Source: DAOTYX01 sp034434635
GTDB taxonomy: Bacteria > Chloroflexota > Anaerolineae > B4-G1 > DUEL01
DNA length: 8,559 bases
Reading direction: 5' to 3'
Assembly: GCA_034434635.1 (NCBI GenBank)
Contig: DAOTYX010000091.1
Coordinates: forward strand, 1 to 8,559
The notes under the pieces: model-generated
Told to the model about the DNA's origin: nothing
Databases searched by the model: none
The model's input: the letters and a program-made list of their open reading frames with translations, nothing else
Translations under genes and position numbers: made by a program
Shown: positions 1 through 6,008 of the stretch, piece after piece
Layout of the letters: the number at the start of each line of letters is the position of its first letter
Numbering within the stretch: the stretch's first letter is position 1

Positions 1-10
1 GGAGGAAAAT

Positions 11-574
11 ATGCTATACGGCGAACACATCCGCCTGCGTGGTGTCGAGCGTGAGGACATCCCTACCTTCGTCCGCTGGTTCAACGACCCCGAGGTCCGC
101 CGTGGCCTCCTCATGTACGCCCCGATGTCGAAGGCGCAGGAGGAACGCTGGTTCGAGGACATGCTGGAGCGTAAGGACGACTTCCTCTTCGCCGTCGAGG
201 CGTTGATAGACGGGACTTGGGTGCACATCGGCAACGTGGGCCTGCACCGGATCGACTGGAAGAACCGCACGGCGACCTTCGGCATCGCCCTGGGCGAGAA
301 GTCCTTCTGGAACCGGGGGTTCGGCACCGACGCCACACGCACGATGCTGCGCTTCGCCTTCGACGAACTCAACCTCAACCGCGTCGAACTGGAGGTGTTC
401 GACGACAACCCCCGCGCGCAGCGCTGCTACGAGAAGTGCGGCTTCCGCCGCGAAGGCACCCGTCGGCAGGCCCGCTTCTGCGAGGGGGGCTACCACGATG
501 CGCACATCATGGCCATCCTGCGGGAGGAGTTCTCCTCCTACTCTCCCATCATCTCCACTGCCAGCCGCGCGTAG
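11..574 (+). CDS. GNAT-family N-acetyltransferase (RimJ/RimL/SpeG-like)
   Basis: This 187-aa protein is a cytoplasmic acetyl-CoA-dependent acetyltransferase of the GNAT fold, in the RimJ/RimL/SpeG branch that acetylates protein N-termini, polyamines or small amines. The N-terminal strand reads IRLRGVEREDIPTFVRWFND (residues 7-26). The acetyl-CoA-binding motif A is WNRGFGTDA (100-108), and motif B follows as ELNLNRVELEVFDDNPRA (119-136) and RCYEKCGFRREG (138-149). It ends with the usual RimL-like YHDAHIMAILREEF (161-174). The start is fixed by GGAGG five bases upstream of the ATG, at the first bases of the window. The last 13 residues lie beyond the usual family end, and 37 bp of this tail overlap the opposite-strand M20 gene. 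The substrate cannot be told from the sequence. Family is sure; specificity is unknown. Confidence 0.9.
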   Translation: MLYGEHIRLRGVEREDIPTFVRWFNDPEVRRGLLMYAPMSKAQEERWFEDMLERKDDFLFAVEALIDGTWVHIGNVGLHRIDWKNRTATFGIALGEKSFWNRGFGTDATRTMLRFAFDELNLNRVELEVFDDNPRAQRCYEKCGFRREGTRRQARFCEGGYHDAHIMAILREEFSSYSPIISTASRA

Positions 575-1731
575 ATCGTGGCCGCTGTGTGCACGTCCTC
601 CAGGTTGACCCACTCGTCGGCAGTGTGGGCCAGCGCGGGGTCCCCCGGTCCCAACCCCACGGTGGGGATGCCGGCCACGCCGGCGGTGTAGGCCCCTTCG
701 GTGGAGAACCGCCAGTGGCTCACGTGGGGCCGCCGACCGGTCTGGATGTGCGCGGCGCGCACCAGCGCGGTCACCAGCGGATGGCTCTCCTCGATCACCC
801 AGGGGGGTCGCTGCTCCCGCGCCTGGCAGGGGTAGCCGGTGTAACTGGTCGCTGTGTACTCACAGACCTGCACCGCCGCTTCCGCCCCCTCGCGGGCGAT
901 GACGCGCTGGATCTCCGCCAGCGCCATCGCCTCTGTCTCGCCCAGCGTCAGCCGACGGTCCACCGTCAGTTCGCAGCGGTCGGGGATGGCGTTGTGGCCG
1001 CTGGCGCTGCTGCGGATCTCGGTCACCGCCAGGCTGCCGCGCCCCAGGAACGGGTCATCCCCTAACCGCTCGGCCAGCATCTCCAGGCCGAAGATCAGCC
1101 GTGAGGCGGTGTAGATGGCGTTCTGGCCCAACTCTGGGCAGGAAGAGTGGGCCGAACGGCCGCGGGTGGCGATCTGCAGGTGGATCCGCCCCCGTTGTCC
1201 ACGGCAGATCTGCAGGTCGGACGGCTCAGGGATGACGACCCAGTCGGGGCGGATTCCCTCTTCCTCGATCAACACCTGGCTGGCCAGCCCCTCGCAGGGC
1301 TCCTCCTGCACCACGCAGGCCAGCACCACCCGCCCCTCGCGCGGTAGCCCTGCCTGGTGCAGGAGGTGCGCGCCGTAGATCATCGCCGCCAGGCCGCCCT
1401 TCATGTCGCATGCCCCCAGACCGTAGAGCCGGCCCCGCTCCACGGTCGCGGCGAACGGGTCGTGGCTCCAGGCGGCCGGGTTGCCCACCTCTACTGTGTC
1501 CATATGGCCGTTGAGCATCAGCAGGGGGCCGGCCTCAGCCCCCACCCAGCCCAGGACGTTGCCGATGCGGTCCACCCGCACGTCGCGGAAACGCAGCCGT
1601 TCCATCTCCGCCACGATCCGCTCCGCCACCGCCCCCTCCTGGGTGGACGGACTGGGGATGCGCACCAGATCGCACAGGAAGCGATCCAGCGCCTCCCGAT
1701 CCTCACGACTGAGCCGGAATTTGCTCATCAT
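538..1731 (-). CDS. M20 family metallopeptidase/deacylase, YgeY (selenium metabolism-linked hydrolase)-like
   Basis: This is a 397-aa zinc-dependent amidohydrolase of the M20 (ArgE/DapE/CPG2) family, closest from memory to the YgeY-type hydrolases. Expected metal ligands and catalytic residues are all visible: H76 and D78 in NGHMDTV, D109 in GACDMKGG, the general base E143 with E144 in VQEEPCEG, E169 in IPEPSDL, and H369 in ALAHTADEW. The dimerisation (lid) domain covers about residues 180-290, with GRSAHSSCPE at its start. The start at 1731 is chosen because AGGAGA lies 8 nt upstream and the family N-terminus begins here; the open frame continuing upstream to 1950 only translates repeat DNA and the antisense of the neighbouring gene. 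It follows the glycosylphosphotransferase by 107 bp of heptamer repeats, so co-transcription is uncertain. Its 3' end overlaps the convergent acetyltransferase. The physiological substrate is unknown; the selenium link is a family label, not shown here. Confidence 0.9.
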   Translation of the reverse strand: MMSKFRLSREDREALDRFLCDLVRIPSPSTQEGAVAERIVAEMERLRFRDVRVDRIGNVLGWVGAEAGPLLMLNGHMDTVEVGNPAAWSHDPFAATVERGRLYGLGACDMKGGLAAMIYGAHLLHQAGLPREGRVVLACVVQEEPCEGLASQVLIEEEGIRPDWVVIPEPSDLQICRGQRGRIHLQIATRGRSAHSSCPELGQNAIYTASRLIFGLEMLAERLGDDPFLGRGSLAVTEIRSSASGHNAIPDRCELTVDRRLTLGETEAMALAEIQRVIAREGAEAAVQVCEYTATSYTGYPCQAREQRPPWVIEESHPLVTALVRAAHIQTGRRPHVSHWRFSTEGAYTAGVAGIPTVGLGPGDPALAHTADEWVNLEDVHTAATIYARLAVEMMGE

Positions 1732-1739
1732 GCGTGCTG

Positions 1740-1745
1740 TCTCCT
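1740..1745 (-). promoter_or_regulatory. Ribosome binding site of the M20 hydrolase gene
   Basis: On the minus strand the sequence AGGAGA is followed by 8 nt and then ATGATG. It decides the start at 1731 (a second ATG follows directly at 1728) against the much longer open frame that reads through the repeats. It lies just outside the left edge of the heptamer locus. Confidence 0.75.
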
Positions 1746-1748
1746 GTC

Positions 1749-1840
1749 TGACCACGGACCACGGACGACGGACCACGCACGCACCACTGATGGCATAGGT
1801 GGTCTGTGGTCTGTGGTCTGTGGTCTGTCGTCCGTCGTCA
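1749..1840. repeat. Heptamer repeat locus 1: head-to-head RGACSAC arrays
   Basis: Seven-base units fill the gap between two same-strand genes. The left arm (1749-1776) holds four units on the plus strand: TGACCAC, GGACCAC, GGACGAC, GGACCAC. The right arm (1799-1840) holds six inverted units: four GTGGTCT, then GTCGTCC and GTCGTCA. The 22-nt spacer between them contains TGATGGC. The innermost arms can pair over about 28 bp. In plus-strand RNA the variable position forms G-U pairs with one G-G and one end mismatch, while in the minus-strand (operon) transcript the same position becomes A-C mismatches, so the fold is weaker there. The last three bases of the final unit are the TGA stop of the glycosylphosphotransferase gene. 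No coding is plausible. It may act as a 3'-end stem, a protein-binding array or a REP-like element. Confidence 0.85.
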
Positions 1841-3253
1841 ATAGGCCCCCTCGCCGAACAGCACCTTGGGCACGGTGCGCAACAGGATCTTGAAGTCGAG
1901 CCAGAGCGACCAGTTCTCGATGTAGTAGACGTCCAGCAGGACCATCTCATCGAACGGCAATCGGCTGCGCCCGCTGACCTGCCACAGGCCGGTCATTCCC
2001 GGCGGGGCCTCCAGCCGCTTCTTGTGCCACTCCTGATAGCGCGCCACTTCGGAAGGGAGCGGCGGGCGCGGGCCGACCAGGCTCATCTCGCCGCGCAGGA
2101 CGTTCCACAACTGCGGCAGTTCGTCCAGGCTGGTGCGGCGCAGGAAGCGGCCCACGCGCGTCAGACGGGGGTCGTCGCGGATCTTGAACAGCGGCCCGTC
2201 GGCTTCGTTCAGGTCAGCCAGCGCTTCCTGCTCTGCCTCTGCCCCCACGTACATCGAGCGGAACTTGTACATGGTGAAGTGACGCCCGCGTTTCCCCACT
2301 CGCTCCTGGCCGAAGATGACGGGGCCCGGGCTGTCCAACCGCACTGCCAGGGCGATGAGCAGCAGCAGCGGTGTACCGAGGATCAGCAGGATCGCCGCTC
2401 CCATCACGTCCACGATCCGCTTGACCAGCAGGGGCCCGTGGCCGATCGTCACCTCGTGCACGCCGATGAGCGGTACCCCGCCCACGTCCTCTACGTCCAC
2501 CTGGCTCAGGCTCATCTGGAAGAGGTCGGGCACGATGTAGGCCCGCACCTGCCGCCGCTCGCACTCACGGACGATGCCCATGATCTTGCGGTGGTACATC
2601 CACGGCAGGGTGATGATGACCACGTCCGCCTGCTCCCGTTCGATCGCCTGCGGCAGGTTCTCCAGCGGGCCCAGCGCCTTGAAGCGACCGATGTCGGTGA
2701 GCCCCTTCGCCGGGTTGTCGTCCACGAAGCCGACCACCCGGTAGCCCAGCTCCGGCTGAGCGACGATAGCCCGCATCACCGTCCGCCCGATCTCGCCGGC
2801 CCCGACGATGATCGCCCGGGTGACGTGCGTCCCGCGCGCCCGCAGGCGCGTCGTCACCGACCACACGATCAGTCGCATCAGGCTTGCCAGGAGCACCGTG
2901 ATCACGCCAACCTCGATCAGCATGGCGCGGGAGTAGACCCGCGGGGCGAGGATGAAGATGAGGGCCAGCATGATCACCGTCACCTTCAGTGTGGCGTTGA
3001 CGAGGCTGTAGGTCTGCTCCAGCAGGGGCCGCTTCCAACTGCGATAGACGCCATCTACCACGAAGAAGACCAGCAGGAGGATCACGTAGAGCAACAACAG
3101 AGGGGTGTAAGCGGAAAGGGGGGCGTCATAGGCCACATCGCGGAACCAGCGCAGGTCGTACCGCACCCAGTAGCCGATGACGAAACTGATCGCAGCGATG
3201 CCGGTGTCCGCCAACACTGCCCACCAGGGCGCGCGACGTCCGTTCCTGTTCAT
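1838..3253 (-). CDS. Exopolysaccharide biosynthesis polyprenyl glycosylphosphotransferase (WbaP/WcaJ-like)
   Basis: This 471-aa integral membrane enzyme transfers a sugar-1-phosphate from a nucleotide sugar to undecaprenyl phosphate, the first step of a lipid-linked polysaccharide. Four hydrophobic helices are seen at about residues 10-30, 50-68, 88-104 and 111-132. A soluble Rossmann-like domain follows (AIIVGAGEIGRTVMRAIV, 147-164). A further membrane segment (about 278-302) leads into the bacterial sugar transferase domain with SPGPVIFGQERVGKRG (308-323), YKFRSM (329-334), DDPRLTRVGRFLRRTSLDELPQ (360-381) and SLVGPRPPLPSE (391-402). The C-terminus has YYIENWSLWLDFKILLRT. Its length fits the full five-helix class. 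The ATG overlaps the stop of the GT4 gene by 4 nt (ATGA), so the two are probably translationally coupled; GAGGA lies 9 nt upstream. The stop codon is built from the last heptamer of the adjoining repeat. The sugar (Gal, Glc or another) cannot be read. Confidence 0.93.
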   Translation of the reverse strand: MNRNGRRAPWWAVLADTGIAAISFVIGYWVRYDLRWFRDVAYDAPLSAYTPLLLLYVILLLVFFVVDGVYRSWKRPLLEQTYSLVNATLKVTVIMLALIFILAPRVYSRAMLIEVGVITVLLASLMRLIVWSVTTRLRARGTHVTRAIIVGAGEIGRTVMRAIVAQPELGYRVVGFVDDNPAKGLTDIGRFKALGPLENLPQAIEREQADVVIITLPWMYHRKIMGIVRECERRQVRAYIVPDLFQMSLSQVDVEDVGGVPLIGVHEVTIGHGPLLVKRIVDVMGAAILLILGTPLLLLIALAVRLDSPGPVIFGQERVGKRGRHFTMYKFRSMYVGAEAEQEALADLNEADGPLFKIRDDPRLTRVGRFLRRTSLDELPQLWNVLRGEMSLVGPRPPLPSEVARYQEWHKKRLEAPPGMTGLWQVSGRSRLPFDEMVLLDVYYIENWSLWLDFKILLRTVPKVLFGEGAY

Positions 3254-4392
3254 GCTCCCCGGTCCTCGCTCAGTGCCTGATGATAGACAGCGACCGTCTC
3301 TGCAGCCGCGTGTTGCCAGTTGAAGCGAGCCGCGTGCGCCAGGCCACGCTGACGCATCTGCTCTCGCAGCCCTTCATCGTCCAGCAGGCGGCGCAACCCC
3401 TCGGCGATCGCCTCGACGCGGTAGGGGTCCACCAGCAGCGCCCCGTCCCCGGCGGCCTCCGGCAATGCGGAACTGTCGGCCGTCAACACTGGCGTGCCAC
3501 AGGCCTGCGCCTCCAGCACCGGCAGGCCGAAACCCTCGTAGAGGGATGGGTAGGCGAAGACCGTCGCCGCGTTGTACCACCACAGCAGTTCCTCGTTGGC
3601 GACATAGCCGGGGAAGATGACCTGTCCCTTCACGCCCAGTCGCTCCACGCAGGTGAAAATCTCCTGCTCGTACCAGCCGCGCCCGCCGACCAGGGCCAGC
3701 GTCAGGTCAGGACGGCGCAGGTTGGCGAAGGCCTCGATCAGTCGGGGCAGGTTCTTGCGTGGCTCCAGCGTGCCCACGGCCAGCATCAACCGCTCCGGCA
3801 ACCCCCGTGCCTCCCGCCAGGCAGCCACCTCGTCGGGTGGCAGGGGACGGAAGAGCGGGTCCACCCCGTGGTAGACGACGTGCACCTTGTGGGGATCGGC
3901 TCCCAGCAGGCGTATGGTCTCGTCTGCGGCGTGGGCGGAGACGGCGATGACCTGTCTGGCGCGGCGCACGGAGGCGCGGGTGAACAGGCGCAGGTAGAGC
4001 CGGTTGGCGGGTCGGAAGAGGTGGGGAAAGCGCAGGAAACTCAGGTCATGCACGGTGACGACGGTGGGGCACGGCGCCGCCAGCGGGGCGACGAAGGCCG
4101 GCCCATGCGCCAGGTCCACCCCCGTCTGGCGCAACGCTGCTGGCTGGAACGCCTGCTCCCAGAGGATGCGCGCCAGGGGCCGGTGGGTGGGCAGGCGGGA
4201 ACGGCGGACCTCCCAGCCGGCTTCGACCGGACTGGAGGGGCCCAGGAAGGCGGTTACCCGGCAGCCGGCCTCTGGCAGGTGCCGCAGCAGATGCAGGATG
4301 TACTGGTGCACCCCGGCGCTGCGGTAGGAGGCCGCGCCGGAGAGCAGATGGCCGTTGAGACCGACGCTCAGCACGGGCAAGGGTCCTCCCAT
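3250..4392 (-). CDS. GT4 family glycosyltransferase (GT-B fold)
   Basis: The 380-aa protein is a retaining glycosyltransferase of the GT4 clan, using a nucleotide sugar to extend a glycan on the cytoplasmic face. The N-terminal acceptor domain has the loop SAGVHQYILHLL (25-36) and VVTVHDLSFLRFP (111-123), IAVSAHAADE (149-158), then VVYHGVDPLF (172-181). The donor domain opens with LAVGTLEPRKNLPRLIEAF (204-222) and contains the EX7E-type site YEGFGLPVLEAQACGTPV (285-302). The start at 4392 gives the usual family N-terminus and has GAGG-type Shine-Dalgarno bases about 5 nt upstream; an upstream open extension to 4488 only translates the end of rnhB in another frame. The stop of rnhB is 7 bp upstream and the next gene overlaps by 4 nt, so this is mid-operon. 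A mannosyl- or rhamnosyl-type activity is possible; specificity is not shown. Confidence 0.93.
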   Translation of the reverse strand: MGGPLPVLSVGLNGHLLSGAASYRSAGVHQYILHLLRHLPEAGCRVTAFLGPSSPVEAGWEVRRSRLPTHRPLARILWEQAFQPAALRQTGVDLAHGPAFVAPLAAPCPTVVTVHDLSFLRFPHLFRPANRLYLRLFTRASVRRARQVIAVSAHAADETIRLLGADPHKVHVVYHGVDPLFRPLPPDEVAAWREARGLPERLMLAVGTLEPRKNLPRLIEAFANLRRPDLTLALVGGRGWYEQEIFTCVERLGVKGQVIFPGYVANEELLWWYNAATVFAYPSLYEGFGLPVLEAQACGTPVLTADSSALPEAAGDGALLVDPYRVEAIAEGLRRLLDDEGLREQMRQRGLAHAARFNWQHAAAETVAVYHQALSEDRGA

Positions 4393-4399
4393 CACCCCC

Positions 4400-5035
4400 T
4401 CACGCCTGCTGTCTGTCGCTGAACGGCTGGAGCGGACGCCAGGAGCGGCGGTGGAGCGCCGATGGGCCCAGGCGGAGCAGCGCTGCACGGTGCTCCGCCG
4501 TGCCGTACCCCTTATGACGGGCGAAGCCGTAGCCAGGAAACACCTGTTCCAGGGCCACCATCAGCCAGTCGCGTGCCACCTTGGCCACCACGCTGGCCGC
4601 CGCCACGCTGAGACAGCGCACGTCGGCTTTGACCAGCACCCGTTGTGGCAGGGCGATCTCCGGCAGTTGCATGGCGTCCACCACCAGCGCGTCGGCCTGC
4701 CCCTGGAGATTGGCAATGGCTCGGGCCATCGCCTGGCGTGTGGCCGGGACGATCCCCAGCGCGTCCACCTCCTCCGGCCAGGCCCAACCCACCCCTATGG
4801 CTTCGGCCACCTGCTGGATGGCGAGGACGTACTGCTCCCGTTGCGCCGGGGACATTTGCTTCGAGTCCCGCACGCCGGCCAGCCGTTCGGCCAGGTCGGG
4901 GCGGTGCAGCGGCAAGACCACCGCCGCCGCACAGACCGGGCCGGCCCATGCGCCGCGGCCCACCTCGTCTACGCCGGCCACGCGGGCATAGCCAGCGGCG
5001 CGCAGGGCGTATTCCTCGAGCAGGTCGGGAAACAT
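4400..5035 (-). CDS. rnhB: Ribonuclease HII
   Basis: A 211-aa cytoplasmic endonuclease that cuts the RNA strand of RNA-DNA hybrids and nicks at misincorporated ribonucleotides. The four acidic metal-binding residues are present: D23 and E24 in AGVDEVGRGAWAGPV, D120 in VVDAM and D138 in VKADVRCLSVAAASVVAKVARD. Further type 2 signatures are DSKQMSP (57-63) and YGFARHKGYGTAEH (169-182). The length is normal for the family. The start at 5035 matches the standard N-terminus just before the first catalytic strand; the open frame further upstream is the antisense or alternate frame of the preceding GT2 gene. It lies 40 bp after that gene and 7 bp before the GT4 gene, so it is embedded in the glycan operon despite an unrelated role. 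Confidence 0.96.
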   Translation of the reverse strand: MFPDLLEEYALRAAGYARVAGVDEVGRGAWAGPVCAAAVVLPLHRPDLAERLAGVRDSKQMSPAQREQYVLAIQQVAEAIGVGWAWPEEVDALGIVPATRQAMARAIANLQGQADALVVDAMQLPEIALPQRVLVKADVRCLSVAAASVVAKVARDWLMVALEQVFPGYGFARHKGYGTAEHRAALLRLGPSALHRRSWRPLQPFSDRQQA

Positions 5036-5075
5036 GGGGTTGAAAGATCTCCCTCGTCGGGCATGCCGCCGGAAG

Positions 5076-5786
5076 TCAGTCGTACAGCCCGCGACGGCCG
5101 TTACGGCGGATGCGCAGCACCTCCAGCAGCATGCGCAGCGAGTCCCGCAATGGGCTGATGCGGCTGCCTTCCCCGTAGTACCAGTTGATGGGCACCTCGA
5201 CGATGCGGTAACCCCGGCGGATGGCGATGTGTAACACCTCCACGTCGAAGGCCCAGCCATCTACGGTCTGCACGGCAAAAAGGGCGCGAGCAACCTCGCG
5301 GCGGAAGCACTTGAAGCCGCACTGGGTGTCATGGATGCCTGGCACGGCCAGGGTGCGCACGATGAAGTTGAACACGCGCCCCATCAGGTGACGGTAGGCC
5401 GGTTCATCGTACCGCCGCGCGCCAGGGGCCTCCCGCGAGGCGATGGCAATGTCGTACCCCTCGCGCGCGGGGGGAAGGAACTTGCTGACCTCCTCGATAG
5501 GCATGGCCAGGTCGGCGTCGCAGATGAACAGGTACTCGCCGCGTCCCTCCTGGATGCCCTTGCGCACTGCGGCTCCTTTGCCGCGCACAGGCTGACTGAG
5601 CAGCGAAAGGGCGGGATGGGCCGCGGCCATCTCCCGCACGATCTCGGCCGTCCGGTCGCTGCTGCCGTTGTCCACCACCAACACCTCGACCGGGTAGGGC
5701 TGGGCCTCGGCGAAGGCCAGCACCTGCGGCAGGGTCGTCGGCAGGCGACGCTCTTCGTTATACGCGGGAATGATGAGGGTCAGCAA
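5076..5786 (-). CDS. GT2 glycosyltransferase, ALG5/DPM-like (polyprenyl-phosphate sugar synthase type)
   Basis: This 236-aa GT-A enzyme resembles dolichyl-phosphate glucosyl/mannosyltransferases, which load a sugar from a nucleotide donor onto a polyprenyl phosphate. Visible motifs are LTLIIPAYNEERRLP (2-16), VLVVDNGSSDRTAEIV (35-50), RGKGAAVRKGIQEGRGEYLFICDADLAMP (68-96) with the metal-binding DAD at 90-92, DTQCGFKCFRREVA (153-166) and GWAFDVEVLHIAIRRGYRIVEVPINW (177-202). There is no long C-terminal membrane tail. The only in-frame start giving this N-terminus is TTG at 5786. It overlaps the stop of the small upstream MNT frame by 7 nt and lacks a well-placed Shine-Dalgarno sequence. A GAGGGG stretch upstream would instead position an ATC codon at 5798 (see findings). 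The GT2 family and ALG5-like subgroup are secure; donor and acceptor are inferred. Confidence 0.9.
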   Translation of the reverse strand: MLTLIIPAYNEERRLPTTLPQVLAFAEAQPYPVEVLVVDNGSSDRTAEIVREMAAAHPALSLLSQPVRGKGAAVRKGIQEGRGEYLFICDADLAMPIEEVSKFLPPAREGYDIAIASREAPGARRYDEPAYRHLMGRVFNFIVRTLAVPGIHDTQCGFKCFRREVARALFAVQTVDGWAFDVEVLHIAIRRGYRIVEVPINWYYGEGSRISPLRDSLRMLLEVLRIRRNGRRGLYD

Positions 5787-5959
5787 CGGTTGAGAGATGG
5801 GTACACCCCCTCAAATTCTGCCAGGACGTCAATGTCGCTTTCCGCGTTCTGTTCTCCCCGAATGAAAGAGTCAAACAGGCCAAGTTCCCTCACCTTATAG
5901 CGAGCGATAATGACCGGCCTCAGTTCTCTCAGTCTGGACAAGATATCTTCAGTGCTCAT
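5780..5959 (-). pseudogene. Truncated MNT-type nucleotidyltransferase domain (59-aa remnant)
   Basis: A short frame reads MSTEDILSRLRELRPVIIAR, continues with YKVRELGLFDSFIRGEQNAE and ends SDIDVLAEFEGVYPSLNRC. It matches the N-terminal half of minimal nucleotidyltransferases (MNT/MntA, the antitoxin side of HEPN-MNT pairs), whose core is GSFxRGE followed by SDIDxLVEF. The two aspartates of DxD (D42, D44) are kept. The G of the GS motif is D30 here, and the third catalytic Asp and C-terminal half are missing because the frame stops at 59 residues, against about 95-100 normally. There is a clean start: GGGAGA lies 5 nt before the ATG, and a promoter-like sequence sits further upstream. Its G+C is 51% (91 of 180), clearly below its neighbours, suggesting transfer. 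No HEPN partner lies beside it. It could survive as a leader frame coupled to the next gene. Confidence 0.7.
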
Positions 5960-5964
5960 CCTTG

Positions 5965-5970
5965 TCTCCC
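5965..5970 (-). promoter_or_regulatory. Ribosome binding site of the truncated MNT frame
   Basis: GGGAGA on the minus strand ends 5 nt before the ATG at 5959. It supports the idea that this small frame is, or recently was, translated. Confidence 0.55.
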
Positions 5971-5979
5971 GGCGGGATT

Positions 5980-6008
5980 ATGATACCCGCTTCATGCCGT
6001 TTCGTCAA
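5980..6008 (-). promoter_or_regulatory. Putative sigma70-type promoter ahead of the MNT remnant / GT2 / rnhB block
   Basis: On the minus strand TTGACG (6008-6003) and TATCAT (5985-5980) are separated by exactly 17 nt; each matches the consensus at five of six bases. The -35 box lies inside the 3' end of the upstream glycosyltransferase gene and the -10 box just past its stop. The ATG of the MNT frame is 20 nt below the -10. It would give the downstream genes an internal start of transcription. In GC-rich DNA such a match is unlikely but not impossible by chance. Confidence 0.5.

Noticed and set aside
1732..1950. N-terminal extension of the M20 hydrolase up to 1950
   Set aside because: The extra 73 codons are repeat sequence and an alternate frame of the neighbouring transferase; a ribosome site and the family N-terminus place the start at 1731.
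1799..3280. 493-aa plus-strand open frame
   Set aside because: It is the antisense shadow of the polyprenyl glycosylphosphotransferase; His/Gln/Asp-rich, with no domain.
4393..4488. Upstream extension of the GT4 gene to 4488
   Set aside because: The added residues come from an alternate frame over the end of rnhB and do not resemble the family N-terminus.
5331..5900. 189-aa plus-strand open frame covering the MNT region
   Set aside because: It is antisense to the ALG5-like gene and the MNT remnant, with no recognisable domain.
5780..5959. Functional HEPN-MNT toxin-antitoxin system
   Set aside because: The MNT frame lacks its C-terminal half and third catalytic Asp, its GS motif is changed, and no HEPN gene is adjacent.
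5972..5990. GCGGG/CCCGC inverted repeat as a terminator of the upstream glycosyltransferase gene
   Set aside because: It has only 5 bp of stem with a 9-nt loop and no T run; it overlaps the -10 box and is more easily explained as promoter sequence.
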